A stretch of 64,000 bases of DNA. It comes from Rhizobium sp. ICMP 5592. GTDB taxonomy: Bacteria; Pseudomonadota; Alphaproteobacteria; Rhizobiales; Rhizobiaceae. Both the position numbers and the translations under genes were made by a program. Below are positions 1 to 8,519 of this stretch, piece after piece (position 1 is the stretch's first letter; each line of letters begins with the position of its first letter). Below the pieces are notes generated by a model. The model saw only the letters and a list, made by a program, of their open reading frames with translations, did no database searches and was not told the DNA's origin. The stretch spans positions 1,095,671 to 1,159,670 of the forward strand of contig NZ_QSNT01000003.1 of the NCBI RefSeq assembly GCF_009498525.1. Reading direction: 5' to 3'.

Positions 1-336
1 TTCGTCGGCCATACCGTCGGTTTTCCGGGCGTTGCCGCCTATGCCGCCAGCAAGTCGGGTCTGATCGGCCTGACGCAGACGCTCGCCGCCGAATTCGGCC
101 CGCAGAATGTCCGCGTCAATGCCATTCTGCCGGGCGCGGTCGACACGGACATGTATCGCGAGATGAACGATACGCCCGACAAGCAGGCTTTCGTGACCAA
201 TCTGCATGCGCTGAAGCGGGTCTCCCGCCCCGAAGAGATTGCCCGCTCGGTCCTCTACCTCGCCTCAGATGATGCGAGCTTTGTCACCGGCACGGCCTCC
301 TTGGTCGATGGCGGCGTGTCGATCACACGTACCTAA
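1..336 (+). CDS. SDR family oxidoreductase, C-terminal part (cut by window edge)
   Basis: This is the last 111 codons of a short-chain dehydrogenase/reductase; the N-terminal Rossmann glycine motif lies outside the window. The visible part starts just before the catalytic YAASK (Tyr and Lys four residues apart) and continues with the N-V-R-V-N-A-I-L-P-G segment and the C-terminal D-G-G typical of classical SDRs. Such enzymes reduce or oxidise alcohols and ketones with NAD(P)(H) in the cytosol. The substrate cannot be told from this fragment. Known from the family: the YxxxK pair and the C-terminal DGG. Inferred: a cytosolic enzyme of about 250 residues. Confidence 0.9.
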   Translation, partial: FVGHTVGFPGVAAYAASKSGLIGLTQTLAAEFGPQNVRVNAILPGAVDTDMYREMNDTPDKQAFVTNLHALKRVSRPEEIARSVLYLASDDASFVTGTASLVDGGVSITRT

Positions 337-380
337 CCGCCTTCGCCACGCAATTGGCGCGATTGGCATGAAGACATAAA

Positions 381-411
381 GACAGGCCGTGGATTTCTCT
401 CGCGGCCTGTC
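381..411 (-). terminator. Hairpin downstream of the exported SnoaL-like gene
   Basis: A perfect 9-bp stem (GACAGGCCG with CGGCCTGTC) encloses a 13-base loop, right after the stop codon of the minus-strand gene. A moderately T-rich stretch follows on the minus strand. It may also stop leftover transcription from the SDR gene that converges on it. Confidence 0.6.
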
Positions 412-413
412 GC

Positions 414-869
414 TCAGAACATCGTATTCGTGTTCATCGACTTCTCCGGGATCGGCTGAACCGAGTCCCAATGCTCCTCGATCTTGTTGTTCTCGACGCG
501 GAAAATATCGACGATGGCGCTGCCCCTGTCGCCGGGTTCGCGAATGGCATGGACCCTCAGGATCACATAGTCACCATCGACCATTACCCGGGTAATTTCG
601 CTCTTCGAATGCGGATAAGTTTTCTTCAGGAACTCGATGAAGCCCCGCAGACCTTCCGGGCCATCGGCGGCCAGCGGATTATGCTGAATATACTTTCCGA
701 GATATTTTGAGGCGGCATCGAAATCCTTGTCATTCAACGCCTTCTGATAGAAATCCAGAACGATTTCCTTGTTCTTCTGCTCCTCTGGCGAATAGGTGCG
801 CTCGGCCATGGCTGGCATGGCGGCGGCCAGAAGCGGCAGGGCGATCATCACGATCTTCATCAGTTTCAA
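414..869 (-). CDS. Exported SnoaL/NTF2-like protein
   Basis: A protein of 151 residues with a clear Sec signal peptide: two lysines, a hydrophobic stretch, and an A-M-A cleavage site near residue 22. The mature part has the pattern of the SnoaL-like NTF2 fold, with an early helix (IVLDFYQKAL), the Y-I-Q-H-N-P segment and a strand-rich C-terminal half ending in a V-D-I-F-R-V strand. Similar proteins are annotated as predicted SnoaL-like aldol-condensation catalysts, but no reaction is proven here. The start is a TTG placed 7 bases after GGAG; an in-frame ATG three codons later has poorer spacing. It is transcribed divergently from coaBC. Confidence 0.8.
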   Translation of the reverse strand: MKLMKIVMIALPLLAAAMPAMAERTYSPEEQKNKEIVLDFYQKALNDKDFDAASKYLGKYIQHNPLAADGPEGLRGFIEFLKKTYPHSKSEITRVMVDGDYVILRVHAIREPGDRGSAIVDIFRVENNKIEEHWDSVQPIPEKSMNTNTMF

Positions 870-1029
870 GGCTTCACTCCTTTGGCGAACGTTCTCTCAG
901 TGTTCGCTGACCCGGCGAAGCGCCGCAAGTGACAAAGCCGTGATTTCCCGCTGACCGCGACTGGCGATTGCCTATTGTCTGCCAAAGGCTTAGGCTCACA
1001 GCCATAAAAACAAGCGACGGGTTCGAGCC

Positions 1030-2241
1030 ATGGTTCTCGCGGGAAAACGCATTCTTCTGATCATTTCCGGTGGTATCGCGGCCTATAAGAGCCTCGACCT
1101 CATCCGGCGGCTGCGCGAGCGCGGCGCGAGCGTCCGCCCGGTGATGACGTCGGGCGCCCAGCAATTCGTCACGCCGCTTGCCGTTGGCGCGCTGGCTGCC
1201 GACCATGTCTTCACCGATCTATTCTCACGGCAGGACGAGCAGGATGTCGGCCATATCCGGCTGGCGCGCGACTGCGACCTGGTGTTGATCGCCCCGGCTA
1301 CCGCCGATCTGCTGGCGAAGATGGCGAACGGGCTGGCGGATGATCTTGCCTCGACGGTCCTGCTTGCGACCGACCGACCCGTGCTTGTGGCGCCCGCGAT
1401 GAACCCGAAAATGTGGGCGCATGCCGCGACGAAGCGCAATGTCGAGATATTGCGTGGCGACGGCATCCGCTTTGTCGGTCCGATGGTGGGAGAGATGGCG
1501 GAAAGCGCGGAGGCCGGCGCCGGCCGCATGGCCGAGCCGCTGGAGATCGTTGCCGCCGTCGAGATGCGGCTGGATGATGGGGCAAGACCGCTTGCTGGCC
1601 GCAAAGCTGTGGTCACCTCGGGGCCGACGCATGAGCCGATCGACCCGGTGCGCTATATCGCCAATCGCTCGTCGGGCCGACAGGGCCATGCCATCGCCTC
1701 GGCGCTCGCAGCCCTCGGCGCCGATGTCACCCTCGTTTCCGGCCCCGTTTCCATTCCCGACCCGACCGGTATGCGCGTCGTCCACGTCGAACGGGCGGAC
1801 GAGATGCGCGATGCCGTGCTCTCGGCCCTTCCGGCCGATATTGCGGTGATGGTCGCCGCCGTTGCCGACTGGAAGGTCGCCTCCGCCTCAGACCAGAAAA
1901 TCAAGAAGCATCCGGGCGAATCCATTCCCACACTGGCGCTTACCGAAAATCCGGACATCCTGAAGACCGTGGGACATCATACGCAACGGCCGAAGCTCGT
2001 CATCGGCTTTGCCGCCGAAACACAGGATGTCGAGAACAACGCCAAGGCGAAGCTCGAGCGCAAGGGCGCCGACATCATCGTCGCCAACGATGTCTCGCCC
2101 TCAACCGGTATCATGGGCGGCACGCGCAACCGTGTGAAACTCGTCCACCATGATAGCGTGGAGCAATGGCCTGATCTCGACAAGGACGAGGTGGCGGCAC
2201 GGCTGGCGGCGCTGATCGCCGAACAACTCAGGCAGGGATAG
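1030..2241 (+). CDS. coaBC: Bifunctional phosphopantothenoylcysteine decarboxylase / phosphopantothenate-cysteine ligase
   Basis: CoaBC (Dfp) carries out two steps of coenzyme A synthesis: joining cysteine to 4'-phosphopantothenate, then FMN-dependent decarboxylation to 4'-phosphopantetheine. The N-terminal CoaC flavoprotein domain (about residues 1-185) shows SGGIAAYK, the active-site His in GHIRLA and the substrate motif PAMNPKMW. The CoaB domain follows with TSGPTHEPIDPVRYIANRSSG and the KIKK segment. The 403-residue length is normal. In the CoaC flap the position that is Cys158 in E. coli appears to be Ser by simple alignment. The 3' end overlaps the convergent amidotransferase gene by 14 bases. 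Confidence 0.96.
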   Translation: MVLAGKRILLIISGGIAAYKSLDLIRRLRERGASVRPVMTSGAQQFVTPLAVGALAADHVFTDLFSRQDEQDVGHIRLARDCDLVLIAPATADLLAKMANGLADDLASTVLLATDRPVLVAPAMNPKMWAHAATKRNVEILRGDGIRFVGPMVGEMAESAEAGAGRMAEPLEIVAAVEMRLDDGARPLAGRKAVVTSGPTHEPIDPVRYIANRSSGRQGHAIASALAALGADVTLVSGPVSIPDPTGMRVVHVERADEMRDAVLSALPADIAVMVAAVADWKVASASDQKIKKHPGESIPTLALTENPDILKTVGHHTQRPKLVIGFAAETQDVENNAKAKLERKGADIIVANDVSPSTGIMGGTRNRVKLVHHDSVEQWPDLDKDEVAARLAALIAEQLRQG

Positions 2242-3043
2242 CGGCAGCCGTGTTGGGCGCGGCCGAGCTGCGCTTTTCCGGCTGGAAGGGCGCGACGTGT
2301 ACACCGATATCATCGATCAAGACGGCACTCCCATCCGGAATTTCTGTCCAGGCATCGACATCGTCGTTCAACGGTTCGGACACCAGGCAATAGCCTGAGC
2401 CGACCGGCGAAGCATAAAGCGTCGGCGCCTTGCGGTCGGTGGCGTAGCGCACCGCATGCAGCGACTTCCCATCGGAAAAGGCGGCCGTGAAGCGCACCAG
2501 CGCCGAACCGGTCAGATGGACCGACAGACCCTCGACAAAGCTGAGGGTTTCGGAGATTGCCGCGACCGGGTTGGTCGCGAGGCCGAATTGCAGCGCCAGC
2601 AGGAACAACAGTTCGGAATCGGTCGTGCCGCTGCGCGCCTGAAACAGGTGATCGTCAAGCATGGCCTCCATCGGCCGGCGCAATCGGTCGAAATTGGAAA
2701 TCTGGCCGTTGTGCTGGAAAGCCCAGTTCTCATGCACGAAGGGGTGGCAATTGTCGCGCCGCGTGCCGCCGCCGGTCGCGGCGCGGACATGGGCGAGAAA
2801 CAGCGGTGAGCGGATCTGCCGTGCCAGGCTCTTCAGATTGCAGTCGGACCAGGCCGGCAGGATGTCACGATAGCGGCCCGGTTCCGGCCGGTCGCCATAC
2901 CAAGCGATGCCGAAACCGTCGCCGTTGGTCGCCGTCTTGGCGCGCGTGGCGCAGTGGGATTGTTCGATCAGGGAGTGGGCAGGCGAAGACACCAGCTCCT
3001 CCAGATAGAGGGGGTCTCCACGATAGGCTGCCCAGCGACACAT
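2228..3043 (-). CDS. Class II glutamine amidotransferase (EgtC/YafJ-like)
   Basis: The protein begins Met-Cys-Arg-Trp, so removal of Met exposes the N-terminal nucleophile Cys of Ntn-type glutamine amidotransferases. Other family marks are the N-G-D-G-F-G-I-A-W-Y segment, A-H-V-R-A-A-T and C-H-P-F followed by F-Q-H-N-G. The 271 residues make only the amidotransferase domain. Standalone proteins of this type include EgtC (ergothioneine synthesis) and YafJ of unknown role. No other ergothioneine gene is nearby, so the substrate stays open. GGAG lies 10 bases before the ATG. Confidence 0.88.
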   Translation of the reverse strand: MCRWAAYRGDPLYLEELVSSPAHSLIEQSHCATRAKTATNGDGFGIAWYGDRPEPGRYRDILPAWSDCNLKSLARQIRSPLFLAHVRAATGGGTRRDNCHPFVHENWAFQHNGQISNFDRLRRPMEAMLDDHLFQARSGTTDSELLFLLALQFGLATNPVAAISETLSFVEGLSVHLTGSALVRFTAAFSDGKSLHAVRYATDRKAPTLYASPVGSGYCLVSEPLNDDVDAWTEIPDGSAVLIDDIGVHVAPFQPEKRSSAAPNTAAAIPA

Positions 3044-3393
3044 ATGTCTTTTGCTCCAATTCCCGCTGGCTTCCTGTCTCGCGGGAGAATGTCAAATCTA
3101 AGGACGATTGTTCAGCGGAATGGGTAATAAATTGTTAATTTCCGGCTGCTTCGACCATCAAGATGACAGATATTTGAAGCCTCGTCCGATCACATTTTTG
3201 CGTCGCAGCATTTTTCTTTTGTGAATGAAGCTCTTTGGAGCAAAGCATCCTGCCTCACGCAAATGCTGAATAAGGTCGTTGCATTTCGACACGAAACGAA
3301 GCGTGAAACGCTCCAAACACCCACCCTCTTGCATCCGATGAAATTTGAGCTACGTTAAGCTTATTATCAACGTAACGAAAGGAAGGTGATCCA
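3044..3393. other. Long leader/promoter region upstream of a small ORF
   Basis: About 350 bases without a supported gene. The part next to the amidotransferase start is AT-richer than its surroundings and should hold that gene's promoter. Near the right end an inverted pair TACGTT (3351-3356) and AACGTA (3369-3374) sits just upstream of the ribosome site of the 24-codon ORF. Nothing else was recognised. Confidence 0.4.
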
Positions 3394-3468
3394 ATGTCTA
3401 GTGAGATTTCGGTCCTCGTATCAGGCATGGAAATGGTTGTGAGCGTAGCGGGGCAGCCCTCGCTCTGA
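3394..3468 (+). CDS. Small ORF of 24 codons, possible leader peptide or small protein
   Basis: The ORF starts with ATG 7 bases after a strong GGAAGG ribosome site and encodes 24 residues beginning MSSEIS and ending GQPSL. It is rich in Ser and Val and has three internal Met. It has no run of a single amino acid as in classical attenuator peptides and no signal peptide. Its stop codon lies inside a 14-base palindrome (3462-3475), and several more hairpins lead to a strong terminator about 60 bases later. Together this looks like an independent short transcript. The function is unknown. It may act on the downstream otsBA genes or be unrelated to them. I do not recognise the peptide. Confidence 0.5.
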   Translation: MSSEISVLVSGMEMVVSVAGQPSL

Positions 3469-3525
3469 TCAGAGCCTTCCGGAAGCGGTCTACGCTTCAG
3501 GCCAGTTACGGGCCAAAACTCATGG

Positions 3526-3552
3526 AAGGGTCGCTTCGCGCGGCCCTTTTTT
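3526..3552 (+). terminator. Strong Rho-independent terminator upstream of otsB
   Basis: A 9-bp stem (AAGGGTCGC with GCGGCCCTT, one G-T pair) and a 5-base loop are followed by six Ts that begin within the stem end. No large gene precedes it on this strand, so it must end a short RNA that starts around or before 3394. Confidence 0.8.
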
Positions 3553-3664
3553 GTGTCCAGCGATTGCCGATATCGCGACATTCAGCATTGCTGTTCTCCA
3601 GGATAAGCCATCTCGCGCTCGTTTTTTACTTGCCGAATGGGAAGAGCGCCTTAGCTAACGCTGT

Positions 3665-4459
3665 ATGACTTACAAGGAACAGCCCGAACAGGGCGAAGCC
3701 GAACCGGCGCCATCGAACGAACCGGCGCTCACCGCACTCTCAATGTATCCCGACCAATGGGCACTGTTTCTCGACATCGACGGAACGCTGCTCGATCTCG
3801 CCGAAACACCTGAGGCGATTGTCGTTCCTCCGTCTCTGCCCTACGCCCTGCAGGCGCTTTCCCGCAAGCTTGGCGGCGCTTTGGCGGTGGTAACGGGACG
3901 CTCGGTTGCCTTTGTCGATCCACTCTTCGCCCCTTTCCACTTTCCGGTGGCGGGCCTCCATGGCGCTGAGCGGCGCGATGCTGCAGGACGATTGCGGCGG
4001 GCGCTGATCCCGCCGGCCTTTCAGGAAATGAAGAGTGCGATTGCGCGGGAGGCGGAAGCCTGGCCCGGCGCGCTTGTTGAGGATAAGGGTGCGGCGATCG
4101 CGGTTCACTACCGACAGGCGCCGGAGCGCGAGGCCGACATCGACGAGGCGATGCAGCGCTATGCCGAGGAAGCCGGCCCCGACTGGGCTTTGCAACGTGG
4201 CAAGTCGGTCGTCGAGATCTGCCCGGCGCGTGCCGGCAAGGGCCATGCCATCGAAGCCTTTCTCGGCGAGGCGCCCTTCATCGGGCGAAAGCCGCTTACG
4301 ATCGGTGACGACGTGACCGACGAAGCTATGTTTGCCGCTGCCAACCGCCTCGGCGGCCAGTCCGTGCGCGTCGGCCCGCCCAACGGCAAGACGCTGGCGC
4401 GTGCATCCATTTCCTCGCCTGCGCGTTTAAGAGAGATACTCGCGTCCCTCGCGGCATAG
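3665..4459 (+). CDS. otsB: Trehalose-6-phosphate phosphatase
   Basis: OtsB removes the phosphate from trehalose-6-phosphate to give trehalose, an osmo- and desiccation protectant. It is a HAD-superfamily enzyme: motif I is L-F-L-D-I-D-G-T-L-L with nucleophile Asp37 and Asp39, V-V-T-G-R-S is motif II, and G-D-D-V-T-D-E-A-M-F near residue 217 is motif IV, which binds magnesium. The 264 residues fit the family. The first 25 or so residues are rich in Glu and Pro and look disordered. otsA begins 45 bases downstream, so the two form an operon. Confidence 0.96.
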   Translation: MTYKEQPEQGEAEPAPSNEPALTALSMYPDQWALFLDIDGTLLDLAETPEAIVVPPSLPYALQALSRKLGGALAVVTGRSVAFVDPLFAPFHFPVAGLHGAERRDAAGRLRRALIPPAFQEMKSAIAREAEAWPGALVEDKGAAIAVHYRQAPEREADIDEAMQRYAEEAGPDWALQRGKSVVEICPARAGKGHAIEAFLGEAPFIGRKPLTIGDDVTDEAMFAAANRLGGQSVRVGPPNGKTLARASISSPARLREILASLAA

Positions 4460-4504
4460 GCATTTTCCCTGCCACCTGCCGTATTCGACTTGAAAGGACA
4501 GCCC

Positions 4505-5920
4505 GTGAGCCGTCTCATCGTGATTTCCAACCGCGTCTCCGTTCCCGACAAAAAAGGCAACGCCGCCGGGGGCCTGGCTGTGGCCCTGCGGGCTGCACTT
4601 GAAGAGCATGGCGGCATCTGGATGGGCTGGTCCGGCAAATCCAGTGGCGACAAAGAGCCGGAGCCGCTAGTGATGACGGACCACGGCAACATCACCTATG
4701 CCCTGACCGACCTCACCCAGACCGATGTCGAGGAATATTATCAGGGCTTCGCCAACCGCGTGCTCTGGCCGATCTGTCATTACCGGCTGGATCTTGCCGA
4801 ATATGGCCGCAAGGAGATGGACGGCTATTTTCGAGTCAACCGCTTCTTTGCCCATCGCCTCGCGCCGCTGATCCAGCCGGACGATGTCATCTGGGTGCAT
4901 GATTATCATCTCATTCCGCTGGCAGCCGAGCTGAGGCTGATGGGCCTGAAGAACCGCATCGGCTTCTTCCTGCATATTCCATGGCCGCCGGCCGATGTGC
5001 TTGCCATCATGCCTGTGCATCAGGAGATCATGCGCAGTCTCTCCGCCTACGATCTTCTCGGCTTTCAGACGGACCACGACCTCGAAAACTTCGCCAGTTG
5101 CCTCAAGCGCGAGGAGATCGGCGACGAGATCGGCCCCGGCCTCTTCAGTGCCCATGGCCGGACCTTCCGCGGCGGCGCCTATTCGATCGGCATCGAGACC
5201 GCCGCCTTCGCGGACTTCGCCCGCAAGGCGGCGAGCCATAGCATGGTGCGCAAAGCCCGGCAGAGCATCGAGGGTCGCGACCTGATCATCGGCGTCGACC
5301 GGCTCGATTACTCCAAGGGGATCACCCAGCGCATCGAGGCCTTCGAGCGTTTCCTCAGTGACAATCCGGCCTATCAGAACCGCGTGACCTATCTGCAGGT
5401 CACCCCGAAATCGCGCTCCGAGGTGCCGGAATACGAGGCGATGCAACAGGCGGTCGCGGAACAGGCCGGCCGGGTCAACGGTGCGATCGGCACGGTCGAC
5501 TGGGTGCCGATCCGTTATATCAACCGCTCGATCAGCCGCCCGGTGCTGGCCGGCCTCTATCGGCTGGGCAGGATCGGCCTAGTGACGCCGCTGCGTGACG
5601 GCATGAACCTCGTCGCCAAGGAATATGTGGCAGCACAGGACCCGGACAACCCTGGCGTTCTGGTCCTGTCACGTTTCGCAGGCGCCGCGCGCGAGCTGAA
5701 AGGCGCGCTGCTCGTCAATCCCTACGATATCGAGGCAACCGCCAATGCCATGGCGCGCGGGCTCACCATGTCGCTGGAAGAACGGCAGCAGCGCTGGCGG
5801 GGCATGATGGATCATTTGCTGGAATATGATGTCGCACGCTGGTGCAATGATTTTCTGAAGGACCTGACGGAAGAGGCGAAGCCGCCGGTCAATCAGGTGA
5901 CGTTACGGCTGGTTCCGTGA
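4505..5920 (+). CDS. otsA: Trehalose-6-phosphate synthase
   Basis: OtsA transfers glucose from UDP-glucose to glucose-6-phosphate (GT20 family). Family marks: the N-terminal S-N-R-V and A-G-G-L-A-V-A-L, H-D-Y-H-L-I-P near residue 131, R-L-D-Y-S-K-G-I near 265 and D-G-M-N-L-V-A-K-E-Y near 365, which bind phosphate and the nucleotide sugar. I chose the GTG start because AAAGGA lies 6 bases before it and the protein then begins with the family pattern SRLIVISNRV. It follows otsB on the same strand. The last 32 bases overlap the convergent LysR gene. Confidence 0.96.
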   Translation: MSRLIVISNRVSVPDKKGNAAGGLAVALRAALEEHGGIWMGWSGKSSGDKEPEPLVMTDHGNITYALTDLTQTDVEEYYQGFANRVLWPICHYRLDLAEYGRKEMDGYFRVNRFFAHRLAPLIQPDDVIWVHDYHLIPLAAELRLMGLKNRIGFFLHIPWPPADVLAIMPVHQEIMRSLSAYDLLGFQTDHDLENFASCLKREEIGDEIGPGLFSAHGRTFRGGAYSIGIETAAFADFARKAASHSMVRKARQSIEGRDLIIGVDRLDYSKGITQRIEAFERFLSDNPAYQNRVTYLQVTPKSRSEVPEYEAMQQAVAEQAGRVNGAIGTVDWVPIRYINRSISRPVLAGLYRLGRIGLVTPLRDGMNLVAKEYVAAQDPDNPGVLVLSRFAGAARELKGALLVNPYDIEATANAMARGLTMSLEERQQRWRGMMDHLLEYDVARWCNDFLKDLTEEAKPPVNQVTLRLVP

Positions 5921-6800
5921 GCAGCCACTCCGTCAGTCGCCCGGCATGCATGCCCGGCGACTTCGGCGGCAGAAGCCAGTAACCGCGATCCGGTGCCTCC
6001 AGCATCGGACCGGCCGTTACCAGCATGCGCCCGGCCAGCAGCTGATCCACCAGCCCCATCCAGCCGAGCGCCAGCCCCTGTTCGCCGATCGCCGCCTGCA
6101 CCACCAGCGAATAGGTGTTGAACCGCAGATCGCCACGGCCAGCATAGGTGTCGCGACTGATGCCAAGTTCGGCGAAGTAACTCTTCCAATCGAACCAGGG
6201 CGATGGCGTATCCGTGTCCAGATGCACGAGCGTTGCCCGCGCCAGACGGCTTGGATCGTCGAAAGGACCGTATTTGTCGACAAAGCCCTGTGAGCAGACC
6301 GGCGCCACCTTCTCGGGCAACAGCAAGACCGCTTCGGGACCAAACTCATGACGCGCGCCGAAGACGACGGCGACATCGCCGCTGTCCGATTGACCGCGCT
6401 CCTGCCGCTGCGTGGCGACGATCTGGATATCCAGCTCCGGATAGGCCAAACGAAAGCGATGCATGCGCGGGATCAGCCAGAGCGCGGAGAAGGCATAATC
6501 GGTCCGCAGCCGCACCGCCGGGCGCTCCGCCTCGGCCCGAAAGCTGCGCACGACCTCATCGACGCCGCCAACGGCTTTTTCGACGATCTCGAAAAGACGG
6601 CGTCCTTCCGGCGAGAGCGCGACGCCGCGATGCTGACGAACGAAGAGAGCGACGCCGATCTGCTCCTCGATCCGCCGGATCTGGTAGCTGACGGCCGGCT
6701 GGGTCAGAACGAGGCTCGCCGCCGCCGCCGACAGACTGCCGCAGCGCCCGACCTCGACGAAGATCCGCAGCCATCCAAGATCGACCGGCCGCTCAGCCAT
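5889..6800 (-). CDS. LysR-type regulator of choline sulfate use
   Basis: A LysR-family activator of 303 residues with the N-terminal winged helix-turn-helix (L-S-A-A-A-A-S-L-V-L-T-Q-P-A-V-S-Y-Q-I, about residues 20-40) and a C-terminal periplasmic-binding-like co-inducer domain. Its divergent position beside betC matches the known choline sulfate utilisation regulator of rhizobia and related bacteria, so it probably controls betC in response to choline sulfate or a metabolite. It contains W-F-D-W-K-S-Y-F in the effector domain. Its end overlaps the otsA end by 32 bases. Confidence 0.88.
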   Translation of the reverse strand: MAERPVDLGWLRIFVEVGRCGSLSAAAASLVLTQPAVSYQIRRIEEQIGVALFVRQHRGVALSPEGRRLFEIVEKAVGGVDEVVRSFRAEAERPAVRLRTDYAFSALWLIPRMHRFRLAYPELDIQIVATQRQERGQSDSGDVAVVFGARHEFGPEAVLLLPEKVAPVCSQGFVDKYGPFDDPSRLARATLVHLDTDTPSPWFDWKSYFAELGISRDTYAGRGDLRFNTYSLVVQAAIGEQGLALGWMGLVDQLLAGRMLVTAGPMLEAPDRGYWLLPPKSPGMHAGRLTEWLLTEPAVTSPD

Positions 6801-6939
6801 AAATTTTCCTTTTGGTACCTATTGAAAAAAGCAAGCTTTACAGGCTCGATGCTACTGATGTTCAATAAAATCAGCAAATAGTAAGAGAGGATCGAAAAGA
6901 CTTCTTTCGGTCTCCGATCCCGCCCAAGGAATTGCAACG
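6801..6939. promoter_or_regulatory. Divergent promoter region between the LysR gene and betC
   Basis: An AT-rich 139-base spacer in a GC-rich setting. An inverted pair TATTGAA (6820-6826) and TTCAATA (6861-6867) lies 34 bases apart. It is a candidate LysR binding region, with sites centred between the two start codons. The assignment to LysR is inferred. Confidence 0.5.
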
Positions 6940-8454
6940 ATGGCGCGTCCGAATATTCTCATCCTGATGGTCGATCAGTTCAACGGAACCCTGTGTCCCG
7001 ATGGTCCGGCCGATTTTCTCCATGCGCCCGTGTTGAAGGCGCTGGCGGAACGCTCCGTGCGCTTTGCCAACAGCTATACGGCAAGCCCGCTCTGCGCCCC
7101 AGCGCGGGCCTCCTTCATGTCCGGGCAATTGCCGAGCCGCACCCGCGTCTATGACAACGCCGCCGAATTCGCCTCCGATATCCCGACCTTCGCGCATCAT
7201 TTACGGGCCGCCGGCTACCAGACGGCGCTCTCCGGAAAGATGCATTTCGTCGGACCGGACCAGATGCATGGCTTCGAGGAGCGGCTGACCACGGATATCT
7301 ATCCCGCCGATTTCGGCTGGACGCCCGATTATACCAAGCCCGGCGAGCGCATCGACTGGTGGTATCACAATCTCGGCTCGGTGACCGGCGCCGGCGTCGC
7401 CGAAATCACCAACCAGATGGAATATGACGACGAGGTCGCCTATCACGCCACCCGCAAGCTGCTCGACCTGTCACGCGGGCATGATGCGCGGCCCTGGTGC
7501 CTGACCGTCAGCTTCACCCACCCGCACGACCCCTATGTCGCCCGCCGCAGGTTCTGGGATCTTTATGAGGATTGCCCGGCGCTCGACCCCGAGGTCGGCG
7601 AGATCCCCTTCGACCGGCAGGACCAGCATTCACAGCGCCTGATGAAGGCGAGCGATCACGAAGCCTTCGATATCACGCCCGAACAGGTGCGCCGGGCGCG
7701 GCGCGGCTATTTCGCCAATATCTCCTATGTCGATGAGAAGATCGGCGAAATCCTCGATGCACTGGAGCGCGGCCGCATGGCCGACAACACCATCGTGCTC
7801 TTTGTCTCGGACCATGGCGATATGCTCGGAGAGCGCGGGCTTTGGTTCAAGATGAATTTCTTCGAAGGCTCGGCCCGCGTGCCGCTGATGATCGCCGCTC
7901 CCGGCTGGAAAGCAGGGCGTATCGACCAGCCGGTCTCGACGCTCGACGTGACGCCGACGCTGGCAGGCCTTGCCGGCATCGACATTGCCTCGCTGCGTCC
8001 ATGGACCGATGGCGAGGATCTGGCTCCCCTCGCCCTTGGTACGGGAGGCCGTGGACCGGTGCCGATGGAATATGCGGCGGAAGGGTCTGAAGCGCCGCTG
8101 GTCGGGCTGCGCGATGGCCGCTACAAGCTGGTGCTCTGCGACAAAGACCCGGCCATGCTGTTCAATCTCGAAGCTGATCCCAAGGAGCTGACCAATCTTG
8201 CCGGCGACCCTGCCCATGCCGAGATCCTGGCGCAGTTGACCGCGCAGGCGATGCAGCGCTGGAACCTCGCCGCCTTCGACGCCGCCGTGCGCGAGAGCCA
8301 GGCGCGGCGATGGGTGGTCTACGCGGCGCTGCGCAATGGCGCCTATTATCCCTGGGACTACCAGCCGCTGCAAAAGGCATCCGAACGCTATATGCGCAAC
8401 CATATGGATCTGAACGTGCTGGAGGAGAACCAGCGTTTTCCGCGCGGCGAGTAA
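6940..8454 (+). CDS. betC: Choline-sulfatase
   Basis: BetC splits choline-O-sulfate to choline and sulfate, feeding glycine betaine synthesis or catabolism. It is a type I sulfatase. Cys52 in L-C-A-P-A-R matches the C-x-P-x-R motif, where Cys is oxidised to formylglycine. Metal-binding residues are seen at Asp12 near the N-terminus (M-V-D-Q) and in S-D-H-G-D-M. The C-terminal part, with A-F-D-A-A-V-R-E-S-Q-A-R-R and R-Y-M-R-N-H-M-D-L, is the choline-sulfatase extension. No signal peptide is present, which fits a cytosolic enzyme. The bet dehydrogenase genes are not in this window. Confidence 0.95.
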   Translation: MARPNILILMVDQFNGTLCPDGPADFLHAPVLKALAERSVRFANSYTASPLCAPARASFMSGQLPSRTRVYDNAAEFASDIPTFAHHLRAAGYQTALSGKMHFVGPDQMHGFEERLTTDIYPADFGWTPDYTKPGERIDWWYHNLGSVTGAGVAEITNQMEYDDEVAYHATRKLLDLSRGHDARPWCLTVSFTHPHDPYVARRRFWDLYEDCPALDPEVGEIPFDRQDQHSQRLMKASDHEAFDITPEQVRRARRGYFANISYVDEKIGEILDALERGRMADNTIVLFVSDHGDMLGERGLWFKMNFFEGSARVPLMIAAPGWKAGRIDQPVSTLDVTPTLAGLAGIDIASLRPWTDGEDLAPLALGTGGRGPVPMEYAAEGSEAPLVGLRDGRYKLVLCDKDPAMLFNLEADPKELTNLAGDPAHAEILAQLTAQAMQRWNLAAFDAAVRESQARRWVVYAALRNGAYYPWDYQPLQKASERYMRNHMDLNVLEENQRFPRGE

Positions 8455-8519
8455 GCTTTCTTGTGGCCGGGCTTTGCCGGAGACGATATGGTCTGGTCAA
8501 CGCGAGGGAGAAAATGTCC

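Noticed and set aside
3255..3581. A 108-codon minus-strand ORF across the gap before otsB
   Set aside because: It runs through the strong terminator and palindromes on the other strand, has no family features and no good start.
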